Below, in pieces: positions 1-8,183 of a stretch of 42,043 nucleotides of DNA (position 1 is the first letter of the stretch; the number at the start of each line of letters is the position of its first letter). The stretch is from positions 1 to 42,043 of the forward strand of contig CAKUPC010000011.1 in the NCBI GenBank assembly GCA_934675095.1, given 5' to 3'. The notes under the pieces are model-generated. The model was not told the DNA's origin. It saw only the letters and a list, made by a program, of their open reading frames with translations, and did no database searches. Made by a program: the position numbers and the translations under genes. Source of the DNA: an uncultured Bacteroidales bacterium. Its GTDB lineage: Bacteria > Bacteroidota > Bacteroidia > Bacteroidales > UBA932.

Positions 1-360
1 CTCCAGAACATCGTCGGTGAGAGGCCCCGCGGCGACGTCGCTCTTGCGGTAGAAAAGCTTGTCGGCTCCATATTCCTTCATTATCTCAACGCCCACAAGG
101 TCTCCCTCGGCAAACGGCAGCTTTCCTGACTTGCGGACAGGGATTACATTGCTGACGGCGCCGTCGGTAAGCAGAAGCGGAGTGCCGAAAAGAAATCCGC
201 GCGCCTCAGGCACGGCAAGGTTCGGAGTGTCGACGAGCGTGTCAAGTTCGGAAGTCACCTCCCGAAAAACCTCCTTGGAATAGAGGAAAGGCATGATGTC
301 GATGAAATTGATGCCCTCCTTTGGGAAATCCTTGTAAAAATTGAGCTTGTCCTGTAACAT
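1..360 (-). CDS. apt: Adenine phosphoribosyltransferase, C-terminal part cut by window edge
   Basis: Converts adenine and PRPP to AMP in purine salvage, in the cytoplasm. Reading the minus strand from the ATG at 360 gives 120 codons with no stop to the window edge. The protein starts MLQDKLNFYKDFPKEGINF and contains PEARGFLFGTPL and VIPVRKSGKLP, the PRTase pattern typical of Apt. The PRPP-binding loop should lie beyond the edge; about 50 residues are missing. It is divergent from pmbA, and a -7-like box (TAACTTTG on the minus strand, 441-434) lies about 75 bases upstream of the start. The family assignment rests on these motifs and is firm. Confidence 0.93.
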   Translation of the reverse strand, partial: MLQDKLNFYKDFPKEGINFIDIMPFLYSKEVFREVTSELDTLVDTPNLAVPEARGFLFGTPLLLTDGAVSNVIPVRKSGKLPFAEGDLVGVEIMKEYGADKLFYRKSDVAAGPLTDDVLE

Positions 361-433
361 ATTGATTTATCGTTAATTTTTCATTTATGCTTCCGCAATC
401 GCCCGGCGAATGGGAAGAAGTCTGCACAGGTGT

Positions 434-463
434 GCAAAGTTAGGAATTTTATTTCTAATTTTG
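434..463. promoter_or_regulatory. Divergent overlapping -7 boxes between apt and pmbA
   Basis: The segment forms an imperfect inverted repeat whose arms are both -7 boxes: TAATTTTG on the plus strand (456-463) for pmbA and TAACTTTG on the minus strand (441-434) for apt. A TGTG at 431-434 lies 21 bp before the plus box and could be a weak -33 element. No clear -33 element is seen for apt. Transcript starts are inferred, not observed. Confidence 0.55.
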
Positions 464-541
464 CAGGTTTTTGGGTGCATCGTTTTTAACGAAAGCCTAT
501 CGAGGTCCAGGAGACTACTATATAATAAGGTATAACGGAAT

Positions 542-1957
542 ATGATAATCACTGACGGGGAACGCCTGCTGGCCCGGACGGGAATGCAGGAAGCGATGGA
601 CAACGGAATGAGCGGCGCTCGGGTAACTCTGAACAAGAGCGTGTCGGACACCTTGACCATGCTTGACGGGGAGATTGACAAGGTGAGCCGCTGCGCCGAC
701 AGGTCCCTGACTTTCTGCCTTTTTGCGAATGGGCGATACGGAACCTTTTCCACAAACAGGCTGAATGACAGCGCGGTGCGGGAGTTTGTCAGGAAAGCCT
801 GCGACACCGTGAAGATTATGGAAGCGGACAAATGCAGGACGCTTCCGGCTAAGGAAAGGCTCGCGACGGACGCAGGGACCGGACTCGAAACGGGTCTGTG
901 GGACAAGGGATATATGGATATGTCCGACACGAAAAGGATTGAACTGGCGCGGAGCATGACGCTCCGCGAGAAGGGAGGCGAGGGCTGGACCATGGTGTCG
1001 GAGGAAAACGAATATACGGACTACATCGACGAAACCTTTCAGATTGACTCCCAAGGATTTGAGGGTCAGCATTTCGAGACGGGCTTCTCCTGTTCGTCGG
1101 AAGTGACGGTGGCGGATTCCGAGGGAAGGCGCTTCAGCTCCTACTGGTGGGACTCGTCGGCGTTCCTCTCGGGGATTCACCCGGAGAGCTGCGCGGAGAC
1201 TGCGCTTCAAAGAGCACTTGCTTCCATGAACCCGCAGCCGGTGTCAGGAGGGTGCTACAGGATGGTGGTTGACGGGAATGTCGGCTCCAAACTGCTGAAC
1301 CCTATTGTAAGCGCCCTGAGCGCTTCGAGCATCCAGCAGAAGATGTCGTTCCTGTGCGGCTGCCGCGGAAGGAAAGTGTTTTCTGAAGGGCTCACGTTCA
1401 CGGACATGGCCCGTGAAAGAGGCAGGGCCGGGGCGCGGCTGTTCGACTTGGAAGGCGTGGCGACAAGGAATCTGCCGCTGATTAGTAAGGGCGTGGTTGA
1501 AAACTATTTCGTGAACACCTATATGGCGAACAAGACAGGTCTTGAACCTACAGTGGAGGACATCTCGCGGCCTGTTCTCGGGAGCTGGTGTTCGGAAGAG
1601 ATGGCGGCGAGGATTGCCGTGGAGAGACGCGGAACGCGGGATGATGCCGCGGGCCGTTTGGATTCCGACGAAAAAAGGCTATCTTTGGAAGATATTTTGC
1701 GCGGATGCGGGGACGGGATTTATGTGACGGAGTTCAACGGCGGGAACTGCAATCCGGTGACCGGGGACTATTCCTTCGGAGTGTCGGGATTCCGCTTTGA
1801 GGACGGAAAGCTCGGAAGCCCGTTCCGCGAGATGCTGATTACGGGGAACATTCTCGACCTCTGGAACAGCCTTATTGCCGTCGGTGACGACGCGAGGGAC
1901 TGCGGCCGGTGGCGAATCCCGACGACGGCGTTTGACGGCGTAAGCTTTTCGGCGTAA
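542..1957 (+). CDS. pmbA: TldD/PmbA family protein, TldE (PmbA) type
   Basis: Probable PmbA/TldE subunit of the TldD-TldE metalloprotease pair, which in other bacteria processes peptides such as microcins and CcdA in the cytoplasm. The 471-residue protein has the expected PmbA length. Its C-terminal half carries a family-like FNGGNCNPVTGDYSFGVSG stretch and an ITGN...LW ending. The HExxxH zinc motif of TldD is absent, so this is the non-metal-binding partner. No tldD gene lies beside it in the window, although the pair is often linked. The upstream gene apt is divergent. A -7 box at 456-463 would give a leader of about 75 bases. The subfamily call depends on the missing zinc motif. Confidence 0.87.
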   Translation: MIITDGERLLARTGMQEAMDNGMSGARVTLNKSVSDTLTMLDGEIDKVSRCADRSLTFCLFANGRYGTFSTNRLNDSAVREFVRKACDTVKIMEADKCRTLPAKERLATDAGTGLETGLWDKGYMDMSDTKRIELARSMTLREKGGEGWTMVSEENEYTDYIDETFQIDSQGFEGQHFETGFSCSSEVTVADSEGRRFSSYWWDSSAFLSGIHPESCAETALQRALASMNPQPVSGGCYRMVVDGNVGSKLLNPIVSALSASSIQQKMSFLCGCRGRKVFSEGLTFTDMARERGRAGARLFDLEGVATRNLPLISKGVVENYFVNTYMANKTGLEPTVEDISRPVLGSWCSEEMAARIAVERRGTRDDAAGRLDSDEKRLSLEDILRGCGDGIYVTEFNGGNCNPVTGDYSFGVSGFRFEDGKLGSPFREMLITGNILDLWNSLIAVGDDARDCGRWRIPTTAFDGVSFSA

Positions 1958-2030
1958 GCCGACGCTTGGTCACGAAGAGGGCGAAGCCGCTGCTGCATTC
2001 AGAGCGACGTACTCATTTCGGCGAAGCCTG

Positions 2031-2038
2031 TATTTTTG
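2031..2038 (+). promoter_or_regulatory. -7 box TATTTTTG upstream of slyD
   Basis: TATTTTTG fits the Bacteroidetes TAnnTTTG -7 consensus and lies 22 bases before the slyD start. No TTTG lies 19-21 bp upstream, so the promoter is only half supported. Confidence 0.45.
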
Positions 2039-2060
2039 AATTTATTAAATTTAGAGAAAT

Positions 2061-2672
2061 ATGAAAGTAGAAAAGAACACTGTGGTGGCTCTGACTTATG
2101 AGCTGAATGTCGATGGGCAGATTGTTGACAAATGCACCGTGGAGAGGCCTCTGGACTTCATTCACGGGATGGGGTATCTGCTGCCTAAGTTTGAGGAGGA
2201 AGTTGCCGGACTTGAGGCCGGGGACAAGTTCGAGTTCACGCTGACTCCCGAGGAGGGTTACGGGAAAGTGGATCCGAAGATGATTGTCGATCTGCCTGTG
2301 GAGGCATTCTCGGACCAGGAGGGCAAGATTCGCCATGACCTGCTCGTGGAAGGCTCAAACATAACTCTCGTCAATCAGTACGGGCAGCCTGTTCCGGCAA
2401 AGATTGTCAAGGTGGAGGCTAAGACTGTGAAGGTCGATGTGAACCACCCGATGGCCGGAAAAACCCTGAACTTCAAGGGTGAGATTGTGAGCGTGCGTCC
2501 GGCGACTGAAAAGGAAATCAAGGAGGGACTGCACGGCGAACTCGCGGGAGGATGCTCCGGATGCGGCGGAAACTGCGGCGAAGGCGGGTGCGAGGGCTGC
2601 GGCAGCGACAAAAACTGCGGTTGCGGCGACGGAGAAGCCTGCGGATGCGGTGACAACTGCGACTGCAAATAG
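2061..2672 (+). CDS. slyD: SlyD-type FKBP peptidyl-prolyl isomerase with Cys-rich tail
   Basis: A cytoplasmic FKBP-family prolyl isomerase and chaperone of the SlyD type. SlyD proteins fold proline-containing clients and deliver nickel in some bacteria. The 203 residues start with the FKBP half domain (MKVEKNTVVALTYEL), followed by the flap insert (about residues 65-125) and the returning FKBP strands including NHPMAGKTLNFKGEI. From about residue 163 the chain is a Gly/Cys tail with eleven cysteines, in pairs such as CSGC, CEGC, CGC and CDC. E. coli SlyD has a His-rich tail in this place, so metal binding is likely here but with thiolate ligands. The gene is followed 30 bases later by a glycosyltransferase gene. 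Confidence 0.9.
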   Translation: MKVEKNTVVALTYELNVDGQIVDKCTVERPLDFIHGMGYLLPKFEEEVAGLEAGDKFEFTLTPEEGYGKVDPKMIVDLPVEAFSDQEGKIRHDLLVEGSNITLVNQYGQPVPAKIVKVEAKTVKVDVNHPMAGKTLNFKGEIVSVRPATEKEIKEGLHGELAGGCSGCGGNCGEGGCEGCGSDKNCGCGDGEACGCGDNCDCK

Positions 2673-2702
2673 AGTGAAACGAAGTAGAGAAACCTTTGCG
2701 CG

Positions 2703-3881
2703 ATGAAAGTTGCCGTCGTCATACTGAACTGGAACACAGTGGATTACCTGCGGAGGTTTCTGCCCCCGTTGCTTGAGTCCGTGACCGCGTTCAATGCCGG
2801 CAACCATGCCAATGACAACAAGAGCACAAATTCGGGACTGCCGGATGCCACGAATGACCGGGCAGAGATTGTTGTCGCGGACAGCGCCTCCACGGACGGT
2901 TCGACGGAGATGGTGGCCGAGGAGTTCCCTTCTGTACGCCGAATTCCCCTCGCGAAAAACTACGGCTTCACGGGCGGCTACAACCGCGCGCTCAAGGAAC
3001 TGGAGGAGAATCCGACTGCAAGCGCCGCCGAGGTCGGGAAATGCGGAGCCGCCGGGCATGACGGCATGAAATACGACCTGTTCGTGCTGCTCAACTCGGA
3101 CATAGAGGTCACGCGCGACTGGCTGCGGCCGCTCGTGGAATGGATGAAAGGCCACCCGGAATGCGGAGCCTGCGGACCGAAGCTGCACAGCTGGTACGAG
3201 CGGGACAAGTTCGAGTATGCCGGGGCAGCAGGCGGACTGATTGACCGTTTCGGCTATCCGTTCTGCCGCGGGCGCGTGATGGGCAAGGTGGAGACTGACG
3301 GAGGCCAGTATGACGCGCCGGCGGACGTGCTCTGGGTGACCGGAGCCTGCCTCATGGTCAGGGCTTCGGTATGGAAGACTCTCGGAGGACTGGATGACAG
3401 GTTCTTCGCTCATATGGAGGAGATTGACCTGTGCTGGAGGATGCAGCTTGAGGGTTGGAAGGTTACGGTGGTTCCGGAATCGGCCGTGTTTCACCTCGGA
3501 GGAGGGACGCTGCCGCAGAACTCGCCGCAGAAGCTCTACCTCAACTACCGCAACAACCTGCTTCTGCTCGACAACAACCTCGCGCGGACAATCGGCCGGC
3601 GTAGAGCGGCCGCGAGGATTTTCATCCGCAGGATTCTGGACGGATGCTCGGCCGCGGCCTACCTGCTGTCCCTCAGGACGGACTATGTCAGTGCGGTATG
3701 GAGGGCGCACAGGGATGCCGCAAGGCTCATCGCCGGAAAACGGGACGGGAAACGGGGCATGAAGGACGCTGGAGCGGATGCGGCTGACAAAAGACATTGT
3801 CGCGGAACGCATTCTGTAGCGGGACTTTACAGCGGGTGCATGATTCCGAGGGCACTGCTTGGACTGAAGATACACTTATAA
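2703..3881 (+). CDS. Family 2 glycosyltransferase (rhamnosyltransferase-like)
   Basis: A GT-A fold sugar transferase, probably adding a sugar to a surface glycan at the cytoplasmic membrane face. It opens with VAVVILNWNTVDYL, has VVADSASTDGS for nucleotide binding, NSDIEV (about 131-136) as the metal-binding DxD-like site, GACLMVRASVW, and HMEEIDLCWR as the acceptor-side acidic motif. This is the WbbL-like pattern. Two stretches look inserted: residues 28-53, rich in Asn/Asp/Gly/Ala between the first helix and the VVAD strand, and residues 102-122 before the DxD strand. The donor and acceptor cannot be told from sequence. The start lies four bases after an imperfect -7 box (AACCTTTG, 2691-2698), so it may have its own near-leaderless transcript. 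Confidence 0.88.
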   Translation: MKVAVVILNWNTVDYLRRFLPPLLESVTAFNAGNHANDNKSTNSGLPDATNDRAEIVVADSASTDGSTEMVAEEFPSVRRIPLAKNYGFTGGYNRALKELEENPTASAAEVGKCGAAGHDGMKYDLFVLLNSDIEVTRDWLRPLVEWMKGHPECGACGPKLHSWYERDKFEYAGAAGGLIDRFGYPFCRGRVMGKVETDGGQYDAPADVLWVTGACLMVRASVWKTLGGLDDRFFAHMEEIDLCWRMQLEGWKVTVVPESAVFHLGGGTLPQNSPQKLYLNYRNNLLLLDNNLARTIGRRRAAARIFIRRILDGCSAAAYLLSLRTDYVSAVWRAHRDAARLIAGKRDGKRGMKDAGADAADKRHCRGTHSVAGLYSGCMIPRALLGLKIHL

Positions 3882-3957
3882 CCGCACAATCCCTCCTCTG
3901 TAGAAACGATTCACCATGAAGAGGGACTGGCGGGGAAAAGATAAAAAATGGTTAATT

Positions 3958-5316
3958 ATGCGGATAGTTATTGCAGGAGCCGGGGAAGTAGGCTCGCATC
4001 TGGCGAAGATGCTGAGCAACGAATCCAATGACATAACCGTCATCGACAGCGAGCAGAGCCGGCTGGACAGCCTGTCGGCGATTGCGGACATCGTGACCGT
4101 CAACGGCAAGTCTTCGGAAATCGGAGTGCTGCGCGAGGCCGGAGTGCCGGAGGCGGATTTGTTCATTGCGGTCAACCCTTCTGAATCGCAGGACGTGAAC
4201 ATTGTCAGCGCAATCCTCGCGAAGAAGCTCGGCAGCCACAAGGTCACCGCCCGCGTCAATACTGAAGAATATCTGTCCTTCGAGAACAAGAACCTATTCA
4301 CGGAAATGGGCATAGACCTGCTCTTCTATCCTGAAAAGATTGCGGCGAATGAAATCGTCGATTTGCTGCGTCACAACGCATCCACGGACTCGATGGACTT
4401 CGCGAGGGGCAGGGTGCAGATGTCGGTGTTCAAGGTGGAGGACGACTCCCCTCTTCTGGACATGAACGTGCTCGACCTCAGCCGCCATGCCACTTCCGAA
4501 GACCTCCAGTTCCGCGTCGTCGCCATATCCCGCAACAATTCGACGATTATCCCCAAGGTCGATACGAGATTCAAATACCACGACCTTGTCTATATCATCT
4601 CGAAGCGCGAGGGTACCCAGATGCTGATGAAACTCATTGGAGCCGTGAATCTTGAGGTCGATAAGGTCATGATTCTCGGGGGAAGCCATACCGCGGAGAT
4701 GGTGGCGCGGCAGCTCGTCGGACAGGCAAGTCAAATAAAAATCATCGACAACGACAAGGAGCGCTGCCTCGAACTCTCTGAAAGTCTTGGAGATACGGTC
4801 ACGGTCATCAATGCGGACGGGCGGAATTCCGACGTTCTCATCGAGGAGGACATACGCAATTTTGATGCGTTCGTCGCGCTCACGGGCTCGTCAGAGGCAA
4901 ACATTCTCGCCTGCGTCGCGGCAAAGAAGCTCGGGATTCCGAGGACGGTCGCCGAGGTTGAGAACATCGAATACATACGCCTTGCCGACGGGATGGGGGT
5001 CGATGCCGTCATAAACAAGAAGCTGATTACGGCAGGGCGAATCTTCAAGTTTACGCTGAGCGACAAGGTGCGTTTCATTAAATATATGAACGGGACGAAC
5101 GCCGAAGTTCTGGAATATATCGTCGTCAAGGACGCGAAGATTACCTCCGGAAGGCTTATGGACCTCGATTTCCCGAAGAACGCGATTGTCGGAGGAGTGA
5201 TTCGCGGCAACAATTCGTTCATCGCGGTGGGCAGCACTCAGATTCAGGAATATGATAGGGTTGTTGTTTTTGCTCTCCCGGAAGTAGTTAAGGAGGTAGA
5301 TCGTTTTTTCAGATAA
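3958..5316 (+). CDS. trkA: Trk potassium uptake regulatory protein TrkA
   Basis: Cytoplasmic NAD(H)-binding gating subunit of a Trk/Ktr potassium transporter. The chosen ATG gives 452 residues, beginning MRIVIAGAGEVGSHLAKML, which places the GxGxxG dinucleotide motif at the usual distance from the N-terminus. An in-frame ATG at 3916 would add a charged extension (MKRDWRGKDKKWLI) not expected in TrkA. Two RCK_N/RCK_C units are present; the second starts near VMILGGSHTAEMVARQL. E. coli TrkA is 458 residues, so it is full length. The membrane subunit TrkH is not in the window. A perfect palindrome follows the stop codon. Confidence 0.93.
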   Translation: MRIVIAGAGEVGSHLAKMLSNESNDITVIDSEQSRLDSLSAIADIVTVNGKSSEIGVLREAGVPEADLFIAVNPSESQDVNIVSAILAKKLGSHKVTARVNTEEYLSFENKNLFTEMGIDLLFYPEKIAANEIVDLLRHNASTDSMDFARGRVQMSVFKVEDDSPLLDMNVLDLSRHATSEDLQFRVVAISRNNSTIIPKVDTRFKYHDLVYIISKREGTQMLMKLIGAVNLEVDKVMILGGSHTAEMVARQLVGQASQIKIIDNDKERCLELSESLGDTVTVINADGRNSDVLIEEDIRNFDAFVALTGSSEANILACVAAKKLGIPRTVAEVENIEYIRLADGMGVDAVINKKLITAGRIFKFTLSDKVRFIKYMNGTNAEVLEYIVVKDAKITSGRLMDLDFPKNAIVGGVIRGNNSFIAVGSTQIQEYDRVVVFALPEVVKEVDRFFR

Positions 5317-5317
5317 T

Positions 5318-5332
5318 ATGACAAAATGTCAT
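5318..5332. promoter_or_regulatory. Perfect 15-bp palindrome upstream of grpE
   Basis: ATGACAAAATGTCAT has perfect 6-base arms around AAA. It lies one base after the trkA stop and 116 bases before the grpE start, in a 132-bp intergenic region with no clear TAnnTTTG box and no CIRCE-like sequence. It could be an operator for the heat-shock pair. That role is inference only. Confidence 0.35.
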
Positions 5333-5448
5333 TAGATGGGCTGCGGCTTGCTCTTTGAGTTAGAGTGGGCGGGTTCGATGTGCCTGGATGGAAGTCCGGG
5401 GCGCGTTGAACCGTGTGACATATTTGATAAAAAATGGAGAAATAAGAT

Positions 5449-6075
5449 ATGAGCAAGAACAAAAAACATCACGAGAGAACTGAGGAACAGGAGGTTGCGG
5501 AGAAAGAGGTAAAAGCGGAAGAGACTGCCTGCGGACAGGAAGACGAGACTTCGGAGAAAGAGGCGGCGAAGGAGGAGACGGATGATGAAGTCGAGCAGCT
5601 GAAGAAATCCAAGTCGGAACTTGAGACAAAACTGACAGAGACAAGTGACAAACTGGCCAAGACAGAGAATGCCTATGTCAGGCTCATGGCGGAATTCGAC
5701 ACTTTCAGGCGCCGCACCGCACAGGAGAAGCTTGACATGGTCGCCACGGCTGCCGAGGACACGATAAAGGGAATGCTTGTGGTTCTTGACGACTGCGAAA
5801 GGGCGATGAAGCTGCTCGCGGAGTCAGACGACGCGACTGCCGCGAAGGAAGGCACTGAGCTGATTTACGGGAAGCTGATGTCATACCTCAAGAGCAAGGG
5901 GCTCACCCCTATCGAGGCGATGGGCGCCGACTTCAACACCGACGAGCATGAGGCCGTCGCGCAGTTCCCGGTCGAGGATGCGGACAAGAAGGGAAAGGTC
6001 TTTGACGTCGTGCAGACAGGCTACAAGCTCAACGGCAAGGTCATCCGCTTCGCGAAGGTCGTCGTCGGAATCTGA
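5449..6075 (+). CDS. grpE: Nucleotide exchange factor GrpE
   Basis: Releases ADP from DnaK during the chaperone cycle in the cytoplasm. The 208 residues start with a long acidic, Lys/Glu-rich coiled-coil segment (about residues 1-75). The conserved GrpE core follows, with AYVRLMAEFDTFRRRT, a central four-helix region with VVLDDCERAMK, and the C-terminal beta-wing region ending NGKVIRFAKVVVGI. It is followed 49 bases later by dnaJ on the same strand, the common Bacteroidetes order, while dnaK is elsewhere. The upstream intergenic region carries a perfect palindrome that may matter for regulation. Confidence 0.95.
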   Translation: MSKNKKHHERTEEQEVAEKEVKAEETACGQEDETSEKEAAKEETDDEVEQLKKSKSELETKLTETSDKLAKTENAYVRLMAEFDTFRRRTAQEKLDMVATAAEDTIKGMLVVLDDCERAMKLLAESDDATAAKEGTELIYGKLMSYLKSKGLTPIEAMGADFNTDEHEAVAQFPVEDADKKGKVFDVVQTGYKLNGKVIRFAKVVVGI

Positions 6076-6124
6076 CGGGGGCTTGGCTCAGGATAAATGA
6101 CAGAAAAAGCGGAGAAAGAAGATT

Positions 6125-7306
6125 ATGGCAGCGAAAAGAGATTATTATGAAGTGCTCGGGGTCGCCAAGACAGCGACGGCCGACGAGATAAAGAAGGCCT
6201 ACAGGGCACTGGCAATCAAATATCACCCGGACAAGAACCCAGGGAACAAGGAAGCCGAGGAAAAGTTCAAGGAAGCCGCGGAGGCGTATGCTGTGCTGAG
6301 CGACCCCGACAAGAGAAAAAAATACGACCAGTTCGGCCATGCCGGAGTCGGCGACAATCCGGGTCCTGACTTCAGCGGAGGCTTCGGAGACCTTAACGAC
6401 ATCCTGAACAACCTCTTCGGAGGCGCATTCGGAGGTTTCTCCGGCAGCTTCGGTGGCGACGGCGGATTCGGCGGGTTCAGCGGATTCGGCGGAGGCCGTG
6501 CGCAGGAAAGAGTGGCGCGAGGCAAAGATATCAGGGTTCATGCCCGTCTGACGCTTGAGGAGGTGGCACGCGGAGTTGAGAAGGAAATAACAATCGAGAG
6601 ATTCGTGCCGTGCCAGTCATGCGGCGGAAAGGGCGCGAAGTCGGCCGCCGACATAAAGACCTGCCCGAGCTGCAAGGGAACCGGACAATATAAGAGAGTC
6701 GTGCAGTCATTCCTCGGTCAGACCGTGGCATACTCTCCATGCCCGCAGTGCGGCGGCGAGGGCAAAATTGTCACGAATCCGTGCCCGAGCTGCGGCGGAA
6801 GCGGCCTTGTGAGGAAACGCGAGACGGTGCGCGTCAAGATTCCGGCTGGAGTCGAGGACGGAATGCAGCTCAGGGTGACCGGAGCCGGCAACGCCGCGAA
6901 GAACAACGGAATCAACGGCGACCTGCTTGTAGTCATCGACATCGACGCGCACAAGGATTTCGAACGCAAGGACAACAACCTGTTCTACACCAAGGTCATC
7001 TCCGTCACGGACGCTATGCTCGGATGCGAGGTTGACATCCCGTGCCTCAACGGAACCACGCAGAAGCTCAAGATAGAGCCGGGCACTCAGTCCGGCACGG
7101 TGCTCACGATGCGCGGCAAGGGTCTGCCGTCAGTGAACAGCTACGGATGCGGAAACCTCTATGTCAAAATCGGCGTATGGATTCCTAAGAAGCTCAGCCG
7201 CGAGAGCAAGGAGCTTGTCGAGGCGCTGGGCAGGTCGGCGGACGTGACTCCGAATCCGACTAAGGATGATAAGTCGTTCTTCGACAGACTGAAGAATTTG
7301 TTTTGA
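6125..7306 (+). CDS. dnaJ: Chaperone DnaJ
   Basis: Type I Hsp40 that loads unfolded clients onto DnaK and stimulates its ATPase. The J domain covers about residues 1-70 with the HPD tripeptide at 34-36. A Gly/Phe-rich linker follows (about 75-125), with many GGFGG-like units. Four zinc-binding motifs follow in order: [24 protein letters not shown] and CPSCGGSG. The C-terminal substrate-binding and dimerisation domains complete a 393-residue protein of normal length. It forms a unit with grpE. A structured repeat begins one base after the stop codon, and an intrinsic terminator lies at 7494-7534. Confidence 0.97.
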   Translation: MAAKRDYYEVLGVAKTATADEIKKAYRALAIKYHPDKNPGNKEAEEKFKEAAEAYAVLSDPDKRKKYDQFGHAGVGDNPGPDFSGGFGDLNDILNNLFGGAFGGFSGSFGGDGGFGGFSGFGGGRAQERVARGKDIRVHARLTLEEVARGVEKEITIERFVPCQSCGGKGAKSAADIKTCPSCKGTGQYKRVVQSFLGQTVAYSPCPQCGGEGKIVTNPCPSCGGSGLVRKRETVRVKIPAGVEDGMQLRVTGAGNAAKNNGINGDLLVVIDIDAHKDFERKDNNLFYTKVISVTDAMLGCEVDIPCLNGTTQKLKIEPGTQSGTVLTMRGKGLPSVNSYGCGNLYVKIGVWIPKKLSRESKELVEALGRSADVTPNPTKDDKSFFDRLKNLF

Positions 7307-7307
7307 C

Positions 7308-7426
7308 GGGGCGCATAAAAGGCGGTCTGCTTCGTTGCATGTGAATTTCAAATCCTCACAACCATAAGGTTGCTCCGGTGTTGAAATCCCCAGTGCGCCT
7401 TGCATCCCATCCTTTTATGCATCCCC
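7308..7426 (+). repeat. Post-stop structured repeat, copy A (after dnaJ)
   Basis: Starts one base after the dnaJ stop. Nested complementary segments: outer GGGG(c)GCATAAAAGG with CCTTTTATGC(at)CCCC, middle ATTTCAA with TTGAAAT, inner CAACC with GGTTG around ATAA. The sequence is closely related to copy D (35255-35372, opposite strand) and to copy C (26573-26674); copy B (15043-15093) keeps only the outer stem. A conventional terminator lies 68 bases further on, so this element need not be the terminator. Confidence 0.85.
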
Positions 7427-7493
7427 TTTCCCTAAGCATCTGTTACAGAAAGTTATTCAATCGTTGTTTGAAGACTGAACGGGAACTGATGTT

Positions 7494-7534
7494 GGAGCCT
7501 GAACGGAGAAATCCTTTCAGGCTCCTTTTTATTT
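7494..7534 (+). terminator. Intrinsic terminator of grpE-dnaJ
   Basis: GGAGCCTGAA (7494-7503) pairs with TTCAGGCTCC (7516-7525) and is followed by a run of T. The strand fits the end of the grpE-dnaJ transcript. The convergent gene at 7547-8107 ends just beyond it. Confidence 0.85.
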
Positions 7535-7546
7535 TCAGCCGGTTAC

Positions 7547-8107
7547 CTATTCCCAGTCGGTAAGCTTGAGGCGGAACTTGATGCTGGTGGAGAACTGCCC
7601 TTCCTCTCCCCTGATGCGGCTGGGGAAAGTGCGGCGGGACTCCTCGACGAAGCCGAGCTTGCGGAAAACATTGCCGGAGGATTCCATGCCCTCGCGGACG
7701 GGACGGCCGGAGACGGCGGTGGAGATGGCATAGGTCATCACGTCGTCCGGATGCCGGTCCGCGATGAAAGCCTTGAGCAGCTTGCCCATGCCGCCTACTA
7801 CGCGGGTGTCACGGAGCGAGGCGTAGCGCACCCACTCATAGGAACTGACCGTCCGTCCCTGCTTTTCCCATCGGCGCGCGTTCGAGAAGGTCGCGACGGC
7901 GACAAGTTCGCCGGCTACCCCGCATCTTTCCGCCGCACCGGTGGCACGCCGGCGGAAAAGTCCGTAGCAGTCGCGGCAGGAGGCGCTTCCATAGACATGA
8001 TTGGCATCGAGGAAGCGGTCGGCAGTGGATTTGTCGATTTTCCGCACGTCGCAGTTCCTTGCAAACACGGTTCTTTCAGTGATTATCGGGTCGTTCAGCG
8101 TATCCAT
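7547..8107 (-). CDS. Mom-like acyltransferase-fold hypothetical protein
   Basis: A 186-residue protein I place in the Mom-like/GNAT-related group often found in phages and Bacteroidetes. Visible motifs are FLDANHVYGSASC near the start, ELVAVATFSNARRW, SYEWVRYASLRDTRVVGGMG with KLLKAF after it, and FRKLGF near the end. Relatives I recall have a short SYADxxWSxGxVYxxLGF segment. Here that region is longer and diverged (residues about 130-155), which may be an insertion. The phage Mu Mom protein modifies DNA bases, but nothing here proves such an activity. The gene is convergent with dnaJ and divergent from the ZIP transporter gene. The function is unknown. Confidence 0.6.
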   Translation of the reverse strand: MDTLNDPIITERTVFARNCDVRKIDKSTADRFLDANHVYGSASCRDCYGLFRRRATGAAERCGVAGELVAVATFSNARRWEKQGRTVSSYEWVRYASLRDTRVVGGMGKLLKAFIADRHPDDVMTYAISTAVSGRPVREGMESSGNVFRKLGFVEESRRTFPSRIRGEEGQFSTSIKFRLKLTDWE

Positions 8108-8168
8108 AATTCCGCGAAGATATAAAAATTTGCCCTCAAAACCATATTCCGCAAAGGCGAAAATTGAC

Positions 8169-8176
8169 TATCTTTG
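8169..8176 (+). promoter_or_regulatory. -7 box directly before the ZIP gene start
   Basis: TATCTTTG fits TAnnTTTG and ends seven bases before the ATG at 8184. Transcription would start at or just before the start codon, so the mRNA would be leaderless or nearly so. This also decides the start codon against the upstream in-frame ATG at 8001. No -33 TTTG at the right distance is seen. Confidence 0.6.
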
Positions 8177-8183
8177 CAGCGAC

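Noticed and set aside
2355..3875. Long minus-strand open frame of 506 codons
   Set aside because: It is antisense to slyD and the glycosyltransferase, both with clear motifs. Its His/Arg/Val-rich translation has no recognisable domain, as expected from GC-rich codon usage on the other strand.
7130..7405. Minus-strand frame sharing NEADRLLCAP with a frame near 35340
   Set aside because: The similarity comes from repeat copies A and D, not from a protein family. Stem covariation shows RNA or DNA structure, not coding constraint.
8001..8183. N-terminal extension of the ZIP transporter
   Set aside because: It overlaps the divergent gene and the -7 box, and family members begin near the chosen start.
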